From the NCBI RefSeq assembly GCF_000155975.1, contig NZ_GG730300.1, positions 149,558 through 213,557 of the forward strand: a stretch of DNA of 64,000 bases, written 5' to 3'. Shown in pieces: positions 27,107 through 41,083 of the stretch. The position numbers and the translations under genes are program-made. The notes beneath the pieces are model-generated. The model was given only the letters and a program-made list of their open reading frames with translations, was not told the origin of the DNA and did no database searches. Positions within the stretch are counted from its first letter, which is position 1. Every line of letters starts with the position of its first letter. This stretch comes from Citrobacter youngae ATCC 29220. Lineage in GTDB: Bacteria; Pseudomonadota; Gammaproteobacteria; Enterobacterales; Enterobacteriaceae.

Positions 27107-27853
27107 TTACCAGTAGTGCTCAGCGGTCATATGGCCCGGTCGACGGCGCAGGTGTTTGGTCATCTGCCGGGTCTCTTTCAACAGTTGCTGCGTGTCGCGT
27201 ACCATTTGTGGATTCCCGCACAGCATCACATGGCTGGTTTCTTTATCCATTGGCAGACCTACCGCTTTTTCCAGCTCACCGCTTTCAATCAGCGCCGGTA
27301 CGCGCCCGGTCAGCGAATTTTCCGCCGTTTCACGGCTAACAACGGTCTGGACACGTAATTTGCCCTCGTAGCGCTTTTCCAGCGCCTGCATCAACGGCAG
27401 GTAGCTCAAATCGGCGGCATAGCGTGCCGCGTGAACCAGCACCAGATTTTTAAAGCGATCCAGATCTTTGCCTAACTGCAGAATCGACAAATAGGGGCCG
27501 ATAGCCGTGCCGGTCGCCAGCATCCACAGCGTGTCGCAATCGGGGACTTCATCCAGCACGAAGAAGCCTGCGGCTTCACTGACCACCTGAACGTCATCGC
27601 CAGGTTTTAGCGCGGCCAGACGAGGGCTAAGTTTGCCGTCGGGAACCGTCACCAGATAAAACTCTAAATCGGGGTTGTCAGGAGCATTCACATAGGAATA
27701 GGCCCGCTGGACGCGCTCGCCGTCGATCTCAAGGCCAAGCTTGGTAAACTGACCAGCAGTGAAAGGAAGAACCGGAGCCCGCACGGTCAAACTAAATAAG
27801 GCATCGGTCCAGTTCTGCACCTTTGTGACTTTGCCTGTTACCCAATCTGCCAT
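27107..27853 (-). CDS. fpr: Fpr, ferredoxin/flavodoxin-NADP+ reductase
   Basis: The protein (248 aa) has an FAD domain with RAYSYVNAP near residue 50 (RxYS motif) and an NADP domain with ATGTAIGPYLSIL near residue 113. Its C-terminus TAEHYW is the usual stacking aromatic end. It passes electrons from NADPH to flavodoxin and ferredoxin, supporting methionine synthase, pyruvate formate-lyase activation and ribonucleotide reductase. In E. coli it belongs to the SoxRS regulon; I could not confidently mark a SoxS box in the short gap to glpX. Confidence 0.97.
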   Translation of the reverse strand: MADWVTGKVTKVQNWTDALFSLTVRAPVLPFTAGQFTKLGLEIDGERVQRAYSYVNAPDNPDLEFYLVTVPDGKLSPRLAALKPGDDVQVVSEAAGFFVLDEVPDCDTLWMLATGTAIGPYLSILQLGKDLDRFKNLVLVHAARYAADLSYLPLMQALEKRYEGKLRVQTVVSRETAENSLTGRVPALIESGELEKAVGLPMDKETSHVMLCGNPQMVRDTQQLLKETRQMTKHLRRRPGHMTAEHYW

Positions 27854-27906
27854 GGTTTTCTCCTGTCTGCTTTGATTGCCTTATCTTCGTTCGTTGGACG
27901 AAAGAT

Positions 27907-27928
27907 TTCCAGCCCGGATGGGCTGGAA
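27907..27928 (-). terminator. Stem-loop after glpX
   Basis: A 9-bp perfect stem (TTCCAGCCC / GGGCTGGAA, four-base loop) lies about 20 bases past the glpX stop. The following T content is modest, so termination is likely but not certain. Confidence 0.6.
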
Positions 27929-27948
27929 GGCTCTATTGATCAAATCAA

Positions 27949-28959
27949 TTACAGGATGTGCGCCTGCACATCAGGATCTTTGCGATCGAGGTAGTGAATC
28001 GACTGAATGCGGCGGATCGTACGCGATTTGCCGCGGATCAGCAGCGTTTCGGTGGTCGCGATATTGCCTTTACGGCTAATGCCTTCCAGCAGATCGCCTT
28101 TGGTGATACCGGTGGCAGAGAAAATGACGTTGTCGCTACGCGCCATTTCATCCAGACGCAGCGCTTTACCCGCCTCAATACCCATGGCGGTACAACGCGC
28201 CAGCTCCTGTTCGCCGATGCGGCGGTTTTCTTCGCTGTCGCCTTTGACGTCATGACGCGCCAGCAGGCGGCCCTGCATATCGCCATCCAGCGCGCGGATC
28301 ACGGCGGCGGAGACCACCCCCTCCGGTGCGCCGCCAATGCCGTACAGGACGTCAACTTCGCTGTCCGGCATGCAGGTCAGAATGGAGGCCGCGACGTCGC
28401 CGTCGGGAATCGCGAAGACGCGTACGCCCAGTTTCGTCATCTCTGCAATAACGTCATCATGGCGAGGTTTTGCCAGGATAGTGACGGTCAGTTCGCTAAG
28501 CGGCTTGTTGAGCGCGGCGGCAATGTTACGCAAGTTGGCTTCCAGCGACAGGTTGAGGTCGATGGACCCTTTGGCGCCCGGGCCGACAATCAGCTTTTCC
28601 ATATACATGTCCGGCGCGTTCAGGAAACAGCCTTTGTCGCCGACTGCCAGCACTGCCAGCGCATTTGCCTGGCCCATTGCCGTCATACGTGTACCTTCGA
28701 TGGGATCGACGGCGATGTCGACCGCATCGCCACGACCGGTACCGACTTTTTCGCCGATAAACAGCATCGGCGCTTCGTCGATCTCACCTTCGCCAATCAC
28801 GATGGTGCCGTCGATATTGACCTGGTTGAGCATAATACGCATGGCGTTCACCGCCGCGCCGTCAGCGGTATTTTTATCGCCGCGGCCCAGCCATTTATAG
28901 CCAGCCAGCGCGGCCGCTTCGGTCACGCGTGAAAATTCAATGGCAAGTTCTCGTCTCAT
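27949..28959 (-). CDS. glpX: GlpX, class II fructose-1,6-bisphosphatase
   Basis: The protein (336 aa) has the class II FBPase motifs: GEGEIDEAPMLFIGEKVG at about 56-74, DPIEGTRMTAMGQANA at about 87-102 and GIGGAPEGVVSAA near 207. The acidic residues bind Mn2+. It removes the 1-phosphate of fructose-1,6-bisphosphate and supports gluconeogenesis from glycerol. It is the third gene of glpFKX. A 160-bp spacer with a REP pair separates it from glpK, which may lower its expression relative to glpFK. Confidence 0.97.
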   Translation of the reverse strand: MRRELAIEFSRVTEAAALAGYKWLGRGDKNTADGAAVNAMRIMLNQVNIDGTIVIGEGEIDEAPMLFIGEKVGTGRGDAVDIAVDPIEGTRMTAMGQANALAVLAVGDKGCFLNAPDMYMEKLIVGPGAKGSIDLNLSLEANLRNIAAALNKPLSELTVTILAKPRHDDVIAEMTKLGVRVFAIPDGDVAASILTCMPDSEVDVLYGIGGAPEGVVSAAVIRALDGDMQGRLLARHDVKGDSEENRRIGEQELARCTAMGIEAGKALRLDEMARSDNVIFSATGITKGDLLEGISRKGNIATTETLLIRGKSRTIRRIQSIHYLDRKDPDVQAHIL

Positions 28960-29052
28960 TGCAAACTCGTAGCAGAAAGGGATGGCGCGAAGTGTAGCAC
29001 AGGGGAGGGGGCGAGATTATTGATGTGTGTGCGGGTTGCCCCGCACGAAGAT

Positions 29053-29114
29053 ATTGCCGGATGGCGGCGTTGCCTTACCCGGCCTACACAAGGATGTAGG
29101 CCGAATAAGACGCC
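29053..29114. repeat. REP pair (BIME) between glpK and glpX
   Basis: Two opposed REP units (TTGCCGGATGGCGGCG... and GTAGGCCGAATAAGACGCC) lie inside the operon. Intra-operon BIMEs commonly stabilise the upstream mRNA. Confidence 0.8.
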
Positions 29115-29119
29115 ACGTA

Positions 29120-30649
<1,530 letters not shown>

Positions 30650-31495
30650 TTACTGCGAAGCTTTTTGTTGAGTGCTGGCCGCAACGTCTTTCTCTTCAAT
30701 CGCGCAGACATCGCACGGTAAATGGCGGCCAATCAGTTTGCGGTATGCCCATGCGCCCAAAATCGCGCCGGTAATCGGGCCAAACACCGGTACCAGGAAG
30801 TAAGGGATATCACGGCCACCCGTGAAGGCAATCTCACCCCATCCTGCAATCCCGGCGAAGAGTTTCGGTCCGAAGTCACGTGCCGGGTTCATCGCAAAGC
30901 CGGTCAGTGGTCCCATGGATGCACCGATAACGGCAATCAGTAAGCCGATCAGCAGTGGCGCCAGCGGACCGCGAGGTACACCGTTACCATCGTCGGTCAG
31001 GGCCAGAATCAGCCCCATTAGAATAGCGGTAATGACCATTTCAACCGCGAAGGCCTGCACAAAATTAATATGCGGGTTCGGATAGGTGGAGAAAATGCCA
31101 GCCAGATTAAGGCTTTCTGCACTGCCGCGCACGATATGATTCGTTTGTTCGAAATCGATGAAAAGATTGTAATAAAGCCCGTAAACCAATGCCGCTGCGC
31201 AAAAGGCGCCGGCAACTTGCGAAATAATAAAAGGGACGACCTTGCGTTTATCAAAACAGGCGAACAACCAGAGTGCGATTGTTACTGCTGGATTCAGGTG
31301 TGCACCAGAAACGCCTGCGGTCAGATAGATAGCCATCGCTACCCCCAGACCCCAGATGATACTGATTTCCCACTGACCAAAAGTAGCCCCAGCCACTTTG
31401 AGTGCAGCGACACAGCCCACACCGAAGAAAATCAACAACCCGGTACCGAGGAATTCAGCAATGCACTGGCCTTTTAAGGTTGATGTTTGACTCAT
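30650..31495 (-). CDS. glpF: GlpF, glycerol facilitator (aquaglyceroporin)
   Basis: The protein (281 aa) is an MIP channel. It has two NPA-type half-helix motifs, SGAHLNPAVTIALW near residues 64-77 and GFAMNPARDFGPKL near 199-212, with the arginine filter in NPARD. Six membrane spans surround them. It lets glycerol and small polyols diffuse across the inner membrane. First gene of glpFKX, presumably under GlpR and CRP-cAMP as in E. coli. Confidence 0.98.
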   Translation of the reverse strand: MSQTSTLKGQCIAEFLGTGLLIFFGVGCVAALKVAGATFGQWEISIIWGLGVAMAIYLTAGVSGAHLNPAVTIALWLFACFDKRKVVPFIISQVAGAFCAAALVYGLYYNLFIDFEQTNHIVRGSAESLNLAGIFSTYPNPHINFVQAFAVEMVITAILMGLILALTDDGNGVPRGPLAPLLIGLLIAVIGASMGPLTGFAMNPARDFGPKLFAGIAGWGEIAFTGGRDIPYFLVPVFGPITGAILGAWAYRKLIGRHLPCDVCAIEEKDVAASTQQKASQ

Positions 31496-32169
<674 letters not shown>

Positions 32170-32209
32170 TTACGCTTTATCTTTCGCGTAATCGCCCCGT
32201 TTGTAGTTT

Positions 32210-32246
32210 GTAGGCCGGATAAGGCGCAAGCCGCCATCCGGCAAGC
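32210..32246. repeat. REP element between zapB and rraA
   Basis: A single REP palindrome (TAGGCCGGATAAGGCGCAAG, then CCGCCATCCGGCAAG) lies between two converging genes. Confidence 0.8.
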
Positions 32247-32260
32247 AGCAGCAAAGCATA

Positions 32261-32286
32261 AAAAAGGCACCTTGCGGTGCCTTTTT
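32261..32286. terminator. Bidirectional terminator of zapB and rraA
   Basis: A stem AAAAAGGCACC / GGTGCCTTTTT with a TTGC loop gives T tracts on both strands and lies four bases from the rraA stop. Confidence 0.85.
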
Positions 32287-32289
32287 CGA

Positions 32290-32775
32290 TCACTCGATAT
32301 CGAGCGGGTCTTCGGAGAGGATTATCCCGGTGTTGTCGGCGTACAGATGGTCGCCGGAGAAGAACGTCACGCCGCCAAAGTTGACGCGCACATCGCTTTC
32401 CCCAATGCCTTCTCCTGAAGCACCTACCGGAATGGCGGCAATCGCCTGAATGCCGATGTCCAGCTCTCCCAGATCGTCTACCTGACGCACAGAGCCGTAG
32501 ATGACCAGACCTTCCCATTCATTCTGTACGGCCAGCCGTGCCAGTTCGGCATCGACCAGCGCACGACGGACAGAACCGCCGCCATCGACCAGCAGAATGC
32601 GACCACGGCCGTTTTGTTCGAGCAGATCGTACAGCAACCCGTTGTCCTCGAAACATTTTACCGTGATGATTTGTCCGCCAAACGACGACCGTCCCCCAAA
32701 GTTAGAGAACAGCGGTTCCACGACGTTGACATCTTCCTGATAGATGTCACAAAGCTCGGATGTATCGTATTTCAT
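32290..32775 (-). CDS. rraA: RraA, inhibitor of RNase E
   Basis: The protein (161 aa) is the usual length and begins [20 protein letters not shown]. It carries the ring-forming fold with [20 protein letters not shown] and [19 protein letters not shown]. It binds the C-terminal scaffold of RNase E and lowers mRNA decay; despite its resemblance to methyltransferase/aldolase folds it is a regulator. It lies downstream of menA with a 92-bp gap. Confidence 0.97.
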   Translation of the reverse strand: MKYDTSELCDIYQEDVNVVEPLFSNFGGRSSFGGQIITVKCFEDNGLLYDLLEQNGRGRILLVDGGGSVRRALVDAELARLAVQNEWEGLVIYGSVRQVDDLGELDIGIQAIAAIPVGASGEGIGESDVRVNFGGVTFFSGDHLYADNTGIILSEDPLDIE

Positions 32776-32867
32776 AGGCTTAACGTTCAGTTGCTGCGAG
32801 AATTTTTAGTATATCGCGCTATGTGTACTGTTGGCAAAATCATCAATTGTTAATTGATATTTGTCAG

Positions 32868-33797
32868 TTAAAGAGACCACTGGCTTAAGAAAATTCCAAC
32901 GACAAACAGCAGGTTAGTTAATAGCGCCGCTTTTACGGTGCGTTCCAGCATCGGGCGCATTGCCTCAGGGTTCATCTCGCGCATCACGTAACGCGCCTGT
33001 TTGAAAAGCAGCGGAGCGGCGAGGATAAACAGCCATCCCCACAGGCTTTGCAGCGAGAACAGATTAAACAGCGCCAGGCAGACCAGCGTCCCCATCAGCA
33101 GGCAGGCATGGTAGCGGCGGGCATTGACCGCCCCTAAACGCACGACCAGCGTGTTCTTGCCGTTCTCCCTGTCGCTGTTGATATCGCGCAGGTTGTTGAC
33201 GTTGAGCACGGCAGTCGCCAGCAGGCCGCAGGCGGTGGCGGGCAGAATCAGCGCCGGAATCAGCGTATGCGCCTGCAAATACCAGCTTCCCATCACGCTA
33301 AGCCAACCGAAAAATACCAGTACGGAAATATCGCCCAGACCGATGTACCCGTAAGGGCGATTACCCACGGTGTAAGTGATCGCGGCGATAATCGACAGGC
33401 CGCCGAGCACCAGGAAACCGACAAAATCTGCCAGCGTATGGCAGGCGACTGCAACCAGGGCCAGACCGGACAGACAGATTAAAACCACGGTGACAATCAG
33501 CGCTCGCTTCATCTGCTGTTGGGTGATAACCCCTTTTTGCATGCCGCGCAGCGGCCCAATGCGGTCGGGCTTGTCGCTGCCTTTAACGGCATCGCCATAG
33601 TCGTTAGCAAGATTGGACAGAATTTGTAGCAGTCCTGCCGTAATCAATGCCAGCAGAGCGACCAGCGGATCGAAGTGTCCTTGCCACCATGCTAATGCCG
33701 TACCGACGATGATCGCCGCGAAGGCGAGCGGTAAGGTCTTAGGTCGTAAACTTTCCAGCCAGGCTTGTGAGCGGCTAATTTGTTGTTGTTCAGTCAT
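32868..33797 (-). CDS. menA: MenA, DHNA octaprenyltransferase
   Basis: The ATG at 33797 (MTEQQQISRSQAWLESLRPK) gives 309 aa, close to E. coli (308). A TTG four codons upstream is less likely. UbiA-family membrane enzyme with eight or nine spans and the two Mg-prenyl-diphosphate motifs NDYGDAVKGSDKPDR near residue 68 and NNLRDINSDRENGKNT near 197. It joins the octaprenyl tail to 1,4-dihydroxy-2-naphthoate in menaquinone synthesis. It follows hslU by about 67 bp on the same strand. Confidence 0.97.
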   Translation of the reverse strand: MTEQQQISRSQAWLESLRPKTLPLAFAAIIVGTALAWWQGHFDPLVALLALITAGLLQILSNLANDYGDAVKGSDKPDRIGPLRGMQKGVITQQQMKRALIVTVVLICLSGLALVAVACHTLADFVGFLVLGGLSIIAAITYTVGNRPYGYIGLGDISVLVFFGWLSVMGSWYLQAHTLIPALILPATACGLLATAVLNVNNLRDINSDRENGKNTLVVRLGAVNARRYHACLLMGTLVCLALFNLFSLQSLWGWLFILAAPLLFKQARYVMREMNPEAMRPMLERTVKAALLTNLLFVVGIFLSQWSL

Positions 33798-33864
33798 ATT
33801 TAGCGCCAATAAAAATGGGGCTTTATCAGCCCCATCAACAGTGATGAAAATGCATTGAACGCGA

Positions 33865-35196
33865 TTATAGGATAAAACGGCTCAGATCTTCATCTGCGAC
33901 CAGCGCATCCAGATGTTTGCTCACATATTCGGCATCAATTGTGATGTTTTGGCCGTTCAAATCGCTCGCATCATAGGAAATATCTTCCATCAGACGCTCC
34001 AGAACGGTATGCAGACGACGCGCACCGATGTTTTCGGTGGTTTCGTTAACCTGCCAGGCCGCTTCGGCAATGCGTTTAATACCGGATTCAGTGAAGTCGA
34101 TGTTCACGCCTTCGGTCGCCATCAGCGCTTTGTACTGAACGGTGATGGAGGCATTCGGTTCGGTAAGGATACGCTCAAAATCGCCGGTGGTCAGCGCCTG
34201 CAGCTCGACGCGAATTGGCAGACGACCCTGCAGTTCCGGGATCAGGTCAGACGGTTTCGCGACCTGGAATGCGCCAGAGGCGATAAACAGAATGTGATCG
34301 GTTTTCACCATACCGTGCTTGGTGGAGACCGTGCAGCCTTCAACCAGCGGCAGCAGGTCGCGCTGTACGCCTTCACGGGACACGTCCGGACCGGAGGATT
34401 CGCCACGCTTACAGATTTTGTCGATTTCGTCGATAAACACGATCCCGTGCTGCTCAACGGCATCGATAGCTTCCTGTTTCAGCTCTTCCGGATTCACCAG
34501 TTTGGCCGCTTCTTCTTCAATCAGCAGCTTCATCGCGTCTTTGATTTTCAGCTTACGCGGCTTTTGCTTCTGACCGCCCAGGTTCTGGAACATGGACTGC
34601 AGCTGGCTGGTCATCTCTTCCATGCCCGGAGGCGCCATGATTTCAACGCCCATCGGCGCGGCGGCGAGATCGATTTCGATCTCTTTATCGTCCAGTTGGC
34701 CTTCACGCAGTTTTTTACGGAATGCCTGACGCGCAGCGGAAGGTTCCTGCGGCTGTTCTGACTGTCCCCAGTTATTTTTAGCGGGTGGAATCAGCACGTC
34801 GAGAATGCGCTCTTCCGCCATCTCTTCTGCGCGGAAGCGGTTTTTCTCGATCGCCTGAACGCGAACCATCTTAATGGCTGCATCGGTCAGATCGCGAATA
34901 ATGGAGTCAACTTCTTTACCAACATAGCCGACTTCGGTGAATTTCGTTGCTTCAACTTTGATGAACGGCGCGTTAGCCAGTTTTGCCAGACGACGGGCGA
35001 TCTCGGTTTTACCGACGCCGGTCGGGCCAATCATCAGGATGTTTTTCGGTGTAACTTCATGGCGCAGCTCTTCGTCAAGCTGCATACGGCGCCAGCGGTT
35101 ACGCAGGGCAATCGCCACGGAACGCTTAGCGTTATCCTGGCCGATGATGTGTTTGTTCAGTTCGCTGACAATTTCGCGTGGGGTCATTTCAGACAT
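33865..35196 (-). CDS. hslU: HslU, ATPase of the HslUV protease
   Basis: The protein (443 aa) is a AAA+ unfoldase with Walker [10 protein letters not shown] at 57-65, the intermediate I-domain (about 110-240), Walker [11 protein letters not shown] near 250, a sensor region ([20 protein letters not shown]) and the C-terminal LSRFIL that docks into HslV. It unfolds substrates such as SulA and RpoH and feeds them to HslV. The hslV stop lies nine bases upstream; both are heat-shock induced through the sigma-32 promoter near 35805. Confidence 0.98.
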   Translation of the reverse strand: MSEMTPREIVSELNKHIIGQDNAKRSVAIALRNRWRRMQLDEELRHEVTPKNILMIGPTGVGKTEIARRLAKLANAPFIKVEATKFTEVGYVGKEVDSIIRDLTDAAIKMVRVQAIEKNRFRAEEMAEERILDVLIPPAKNNWGQSEQPQEPSAARQAFRKKLREGQLDDKEIEIDLAAAPMGVEIMAPPGMEEMTSQLQSMFQNLGGQKQKPRKLKIKDAMKLLIEEEAAKLVNPEELKQEAIDAVEQHGIVFIDEIDKICKRGESSGPDVSREGVQRDLLPLVEGCTVSTKHGMVKTDHILFIASGAFQVAKPSDLIPELQGRLPIRVELQALTTGDFERILTEPNASITVQYKALMATEGVNIDFTESGIKRIAEAAWQVNETTENIGARRLHTVLERLMEDISYDASDLNGQNITIDAEYVSKHLDALVADEDLSRFIL

Positions 35197-35205
35197 GGGG
35201 GATCC

Positions 35206-35736
35206 TTACGCTTTGGAGTTCAATTCTTCGATGGTATGGAAGTGGTTGGTATAAATGCAGATATCCCCTGCAATATCCAACGCTTTCTCAGCAATCTCGC
35301 GTGCGCCAAGCTCGGTGTTTTCCAGCAGAGCGCGTGCAGCTGCCTGGGCGTAGGGACCGCCGGAGCCGATGGCAATCAGATCGTTTTCTGGCTGCACTAC
35401 GTCGCCGTTACCGGTAATGATAAGCGACGCGTTTTCGTCAGCCACGGCCAGCAGCGCTTCGAGCTTGCGCAGCATGCGGTCGGTACGCCAGTCTTTTGCC
35501 AGTTCGACGGCGGCTTTCACCAGGTGCCCCTGGTGCATTTCCAGCTTGCGTTCAAACAGTTCAAACAGCGTGAATGCATCCGCAGTACCGCCCGCAAAGC
35601 CCGCAATGACTTTGTCGTTGTACAGACGGCGCACTTTCTTCACGTTGCCTTTCATTACGGTGTTACCCAGTGTGGCCTGGCCATCACCGGCGATTACCAC
35701 ATGGCCGTTACGGCGTACGCTTACTATTGTTGTCAC
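35206..35736 (-). CDS. hslV: HslV, peptidase of the HslUV protease
   Basis: The protein (176 aa) starts [20 protein letters not shown]; after removal of Met the first Thr is the catalytic nucleophile, as in proteasome beta subunits. [20 protein letters not shown] and [16 protein letters not shown] are typical. Twelve subunits form a double ring capped by HslU. Its 5'UTR has a GC-rich hairpin, and its promoter lies over the end of ftsN. Confidence 0.98.
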   Translation of the reverse strand: MTTIVSVRRNGHVVIAGDGQATLGNTVMKGNVKKVRRLYNDKVIAGFAGGTADAFTLFELFERKLEMHQGHLVKAAVELAKDWRTDRMLRKLEALLAVADENASLIITGNGDVVQPENDLIAIGSGGPYAQAAARALLENTELGAREIAEKALDIAGDICIYTNHFHTIEELNSKA

Positions 35737-35771
35737 GAGCAGACCCCTTGGTTACAAATGCAGAATACAGG

Positions 35772-35790
35772 CCCCGCACAGGGTGCGGGG
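35772..35790 (-). promoter_or_regulatory. Stem-loop in the hslVU 5'UTR
   Basis: An 8-bp perfect stem (CCCCGCAC / GTGCGGGG, three-base loop) lies within the hslVU leader. A 5'UTR hairpin that stabilises the hslVU mRNA is known from E. coli; this sits in the same place. Confidence 0.75.
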
Positions 35791-35804
35791 CGTAATGCAA
35801 GTAT

Positions 35805-35831
35805 AGATGGGGGGGATTTTGGGGGTTTCAA
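35805..35831 (-). promoter_or_regulatory. Sigma-32 heat-shock promoter of hslVU
   Basis: On the minus strand TTGAAA (35831-35826) and CCCCATCT (35812-35805) are 13 bp apart, matching the sigma-32 -35 core and CCCCATnT -10 elements. The -35 element overlaps the last bases of ftsN. Confidence 0.85.
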
Positions 35832-36802
35832 CCCCCAGTGGCGAGTCGAATGCAGTTTGTGTGACCAGCAACCTTCAGGCGGCTGATGGTGTTGTCGGCA
35901 TTCTCTTTGCCTTTGACCGGACCAATCACCACGCGATTCCAACCGTTGTTGGTGGTGATATGGGAGTTGAATCCTTCAAAGGCCAACTGCGCCCGTACGG
36001 TTTCAGCCTGCTCCGCGCCTTTAAATGATCCGCACTGAACCATCCAGCGACGTTCATCTTTTTTCTCCGCCGTCTGTTTTGGCGGCTGCGTTTCATTCGT
36101 TATTGGCGCGGCCGGTTGCGTTTTCGGCTGAGCGGCAGTGGTATGCGCTGGTGTCTGGAGCAGATCCTGGTACGGCTGCTGAGCCGCCGGTTTGGGCTGC
36201 GCTTTCGGCTGTTGAACCGGCGCGGCTTGTACGGTACGCGTTTGCTGTTGCTGGTATGTCTGTTCCGTTGCCCGCGGACGTGGCTGCTGAGCCTGCTGTT
36301 GGGTGTTGTTCCACTGCTGCTGTTGCACCTGACGCTGACGCTGCAGCGTCTGCTGGCGTTGCTCAGGCGTTTGTTCGTTCCACGGTACTTCGTTGAGCTG
36401 TGTCGGCTGCTGACGCATATCAGCCTGCATCTGCGCCAACAGCTGGCGCTGCTCATTGGTTAATTGGTCGGCGTTCAGTACTTCGCCGCCTGCGGACGGT
36501 TCAGTAGGCGCGCGTACGCCTGGCTGACGGCTTTCCAGCTCTTTGATGTATCGCCAGCGCTCTTCCGGCTTCGGTGGGATCCCATTACCGGTGACTTTCT
36601 GGTTTTGCAGCGTTTCGGACTCTTCTTTTTTGTGATGCGTAATGAAGTACAGACCACCGATAAAGGTCACGAGTACGGCTGCAGCAATAGCAACCATAGC
36701 GGGGGAGACCGCAGACGTATTGCGTTGTTTTTTCCGTGATGTGCTCTTTTTGCGCCGCGAAGGTGCCGGTTGGCCGCGACGTACATAATCTCGTTGTGCC
36801 AC
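35828..36802 (-). CDS. ftsN: FtsN, essential cell-division protein
   Basis: The protein (324 aa) has a basic cytoplasmic tail (MAQRDYVRRGQPAPSRRKKS), one membrane span at about 34-55 (AMVAIAAAVLVTFIGGLYF), the essential short periplasmic helix region (ERWRYIKELESR near 82), a long Gln-rich flexible linker (about 120-240), and a C-terminal SPOR domain (about 250-324; RRWMVQCGSFKGAEQAE) that binds denuded septal glycan. It triggers septal wall synthesis by FtsWI. The length is a few residues over E. coli (319), in the variable linker. Confidence 0.97.
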   Translation of the reverse strand: MAQRDYVRRGQPAPSRRKKSTSRKKQRNTSAVSPAMVAIAAAVLVTFIGGLYFITHHKKEESETLQNQKVTGNGIPPKPEERWRYIKELESRQPGVRAPTEPSAGGEVLNADQLTNEQRQLLAQMQADMRQQPTQLNEVPWNEQTPEQRQQTLQRQRQVQQQQWNNTQQQAQQPRPRATEQTYQQQQTRTVQAAPVQQPKAQPKPAAQQPYQDLLQTPAHTTAAQPKTQPAAPITNETQPPKQTAEKKDERRWMVQCGSFKGAEQAETVRAQLAFEGFNSHITTNNGWNRVVIGPVKGKENADNTISRLKVAGHTNCIRLATGG

Positions 36803-36832
36803 TATCGTTTCGCTGTATTTATTCGTTCGTCA

Positions 36833-36859
36833 GCCCGCCATGTTACTTAAGCGGCGGGC
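36833..36859 (-). terminator. Stem-loop between cytR and ftsN
   Basis: GCCCGCC / GGCGGGC arms are separated by 13 bases, just past the cytR stop. There is no clear T tract, so its role as a terminator is tentative. Confidence 0.4.
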
Positions 36860-36895
36860 CTTTGACCAGACAGGGGAGTCCGAAAGCACTTTACT

Positions 36896-37921
36896 TTATG
36901 TCAATGCCCGGGTTGTGCCCCGAATAATTAGCTCACAGTCCAGTAAACGTGAGCCGCTGCTGACGTTCTGCCCTTGTAATTGATCGAGCAATAACAGCAT
37001 AGCTTCACGTCCGATATCGAAACGCGGCTGTGCGACGGTTGTCAGGGGTGGATCACAAAATTCCGTAAGCGAAATGTTATCAAAGCCAATGATGGACAGA
37101 TCGTCAGGTACTTTTAAACCCTGACGTTTGGCGTAAGAGAGCGCGCCCAGCGCCATGACGTCGCTGTGACAAAAGACCGCGGTAGGCGGCTGCGGTAGCG
37201 TCAGCAGCTGTTTAAGCGCATTAGCTCCCGCTTCGTAGGTAAAGTCACCGCGGGCGATGAAATGTGGATCGACCGTAATTCCGCTGCGGCGTAAAGCCTG
37301 AACGTAACCTTGCAGACGGTAATGACACAGCGGCATATCCTCTGGTCCGGCGATACAGCCAATGCGTTTATGTCCCAGCTCCAGCAGATAGTTCATCGCG
37401 TTGAAGGCGGCGGTGAGGTTATCAATGTGAACGGTGGGAAGTTCCAGCTCTGGCGCGAACTCGTTGGACATGACCATTGGCGGCAGGTTGCGCTGTTCTT
37501 CCACGCTGGCATCAAACGGCAGACGCGAGCTGAGCAGCACCATGCCATCGATCTGCTTGGTGATAATGAGGTTAAGAAAGGTCTTTTCCTGCTGGTTCTG
37601 GTGCGCGCAGTCGCCAATAAGCACCAGATATCCCTGCTCTGCGGCAGTGACTTCTATGCCGCGAATCACTTCGCTAAAAAACGGATCGCAGATATCCGGC
37701 ACAATCACCAGAATGGTACGTGACTCATTACGCTTTACGTTGCGTCCCATCGATTGAGGTAAATATCCCACTTCCAGAGCGGCCTGCTCAACCTTGTTAC
37801 GGGTTGACTGCGAGACTTTGTCTGGATTCATTAATGCGCGGGATACGGTTGCCGTTGAGACTTTCGCCTTCAGAGCAACATCTTTCATCGTAGCGGCGGC
37901 AACCTGCTTATTCGGTTTCAC
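36896..37921 (-). CDS. cytR: CytR, LacI-family repressor of nucleoside genes
   Basis: I place the start at the GTG at 37921, preceded by GAGGAG, as in E. coli; this gives exactly 341 aa. The N-terminal helix-turn-helix is TMKDVALKAKVSTATVSRAL near 11-30, with hinge PQSMGRNVKRNES. The effector domain from about 65 binds cytidine (ILVIVPDICDPFFSEVIRGI, FCHSDVMALGALS, IIGFDNISLTEFCDPPLTT). It represses deo, udp, cdd, nupC and nupG, acting together with CRP. Confidence 0.96.
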   Translation of the reverse strand: MKPNKQVAAATMKDVALKAKVSTATVSRALMNPDKVSQSTRNKVEQAALEVGYLPQSMGRNVKRNESRTILVIVPDICDPFFSEVIRGIEVTAAEQGYLVLIGDCAHQNQQEKTFLNLIITKQIDGMVLLSSRLPFDASVEEQRNLPPMVMSNEFAPELELPTVHIDNLTAAFNAMNYLLELGHKRIGCIAGPEDMPLCHYRLQGYVQALRRSGITVDPHFIARGDFTYEAGANALKQLLTLPQPPTAVFCHSDVMALGALSYAKRQGLKVPDDLSIIGFDNISLTEFCDPPLTTVAQPRFDIGREAMLLLLDQLQGQNVSSGSRLLDCELIIRGTTRALT

Positions 37922-38076
37922 TCTTTCTCCTCGCCAGGGGCTGCTGGCACAGACTCGTCCCTGGATAACCTTCATCTGAAACATTTTTATCAGATAGTGA
38001 ATGGAAGCGGTTACAGAATTTTCATAAAAAGTGTGATGGATATTTAATTTTACGATCCGCCTCGCATCGTGAAGGA

Positions 38077-40338
<2,262 letters not shown>

Positions 40339-40493
40339 TCAGTTTGCATGAGCAGGTTAATTTCTGTATGATTCGCCGCCTTTGATGCAAATTGATTGCG
40401 TCAAATAATGACCATTACCCGAGAATTTCAAGCTGTTGATGCAGTGTGAAAGGTGACGGGGAATAATTAACATCGCGTGGTGTCTGGCGTTAG

Positions 40494-40745
<252 letters not shown>

Positions 40746-40760
40746 GTTTCAGCTGTCAGA

Positions 40761-40787
40761 AAAAAGCGCCTTATGGCGCTTTTTTTG
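40761..40787 (+). terminator. rpmE terminator
   Basis: A stem AAAAAGCGCC / GGCGCTTTTT with a TTAT loop is followed by further T's. Confidence 0.92.
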
Positions 40788-41083
40788 TTTCTGCGTCAGC
40801 AAACTGAAATTCATATTGATGTATTGAATAGTGTCTCTTGTTTAATAAATAAAACAGTGTTTTTATTTTTACGATAAATTGTTTCAATTGTTGATCTGTG
40901 TTCATTTCTTCTTCTGATTTTTGCCACTCATGCCAGTTTTTGGCAAAATACCAAAGGTTTCACCTCTCTTTCTAAAATACACTTTTATGGAAATATAAAA
41001 TTATTCTTAATCCTTTATCGTTTCCCATTTATGGACGGAACGAGATGGGTAATTTCCTTGATGTAGTGTGAAGAGGGATGGTC
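40788..41083 (+). promoter_or_regulatory. AT-rich upstream region of the KdgM-type porin gene
   Basis: The roughly 300-bp AT-rich gap has no gene-like frame. It holds a KdgR-like palindrome (annotated separately) and should hold the porin promoter. Its base composition is clearly lower in GC than the core genes on both sides, in line with an acquired or heavily regulated block. Confidence 0.5.
40847..40869. promoter_or_regulatory. Candidate KdgR operator
   Basis: The palindrome AAATAAAACA-G-TGTTTTTATTT (with one extra T in the right arm) resembles the KdgR consensus AAATGAAACA-N-TGTTTCATTT. KdgR controls pectin-degradation genes, including kdgM porins. Mismatches and the 215-bp distance to the start codon keep confidence low. 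Confidence 0.35.

Noticed and set aside
27958-28932. A 324-codon plus-strand frame opposite glpX
   Set aside because: Antisense of a well-conserved gene with no protein resemblance.
33913-34761. A 282-codon plus-strand frame opposite hslU
   Set aside because: Antisense shadow of hslU; the translated sequence is Phe/Gln/His-rich and has no motif.
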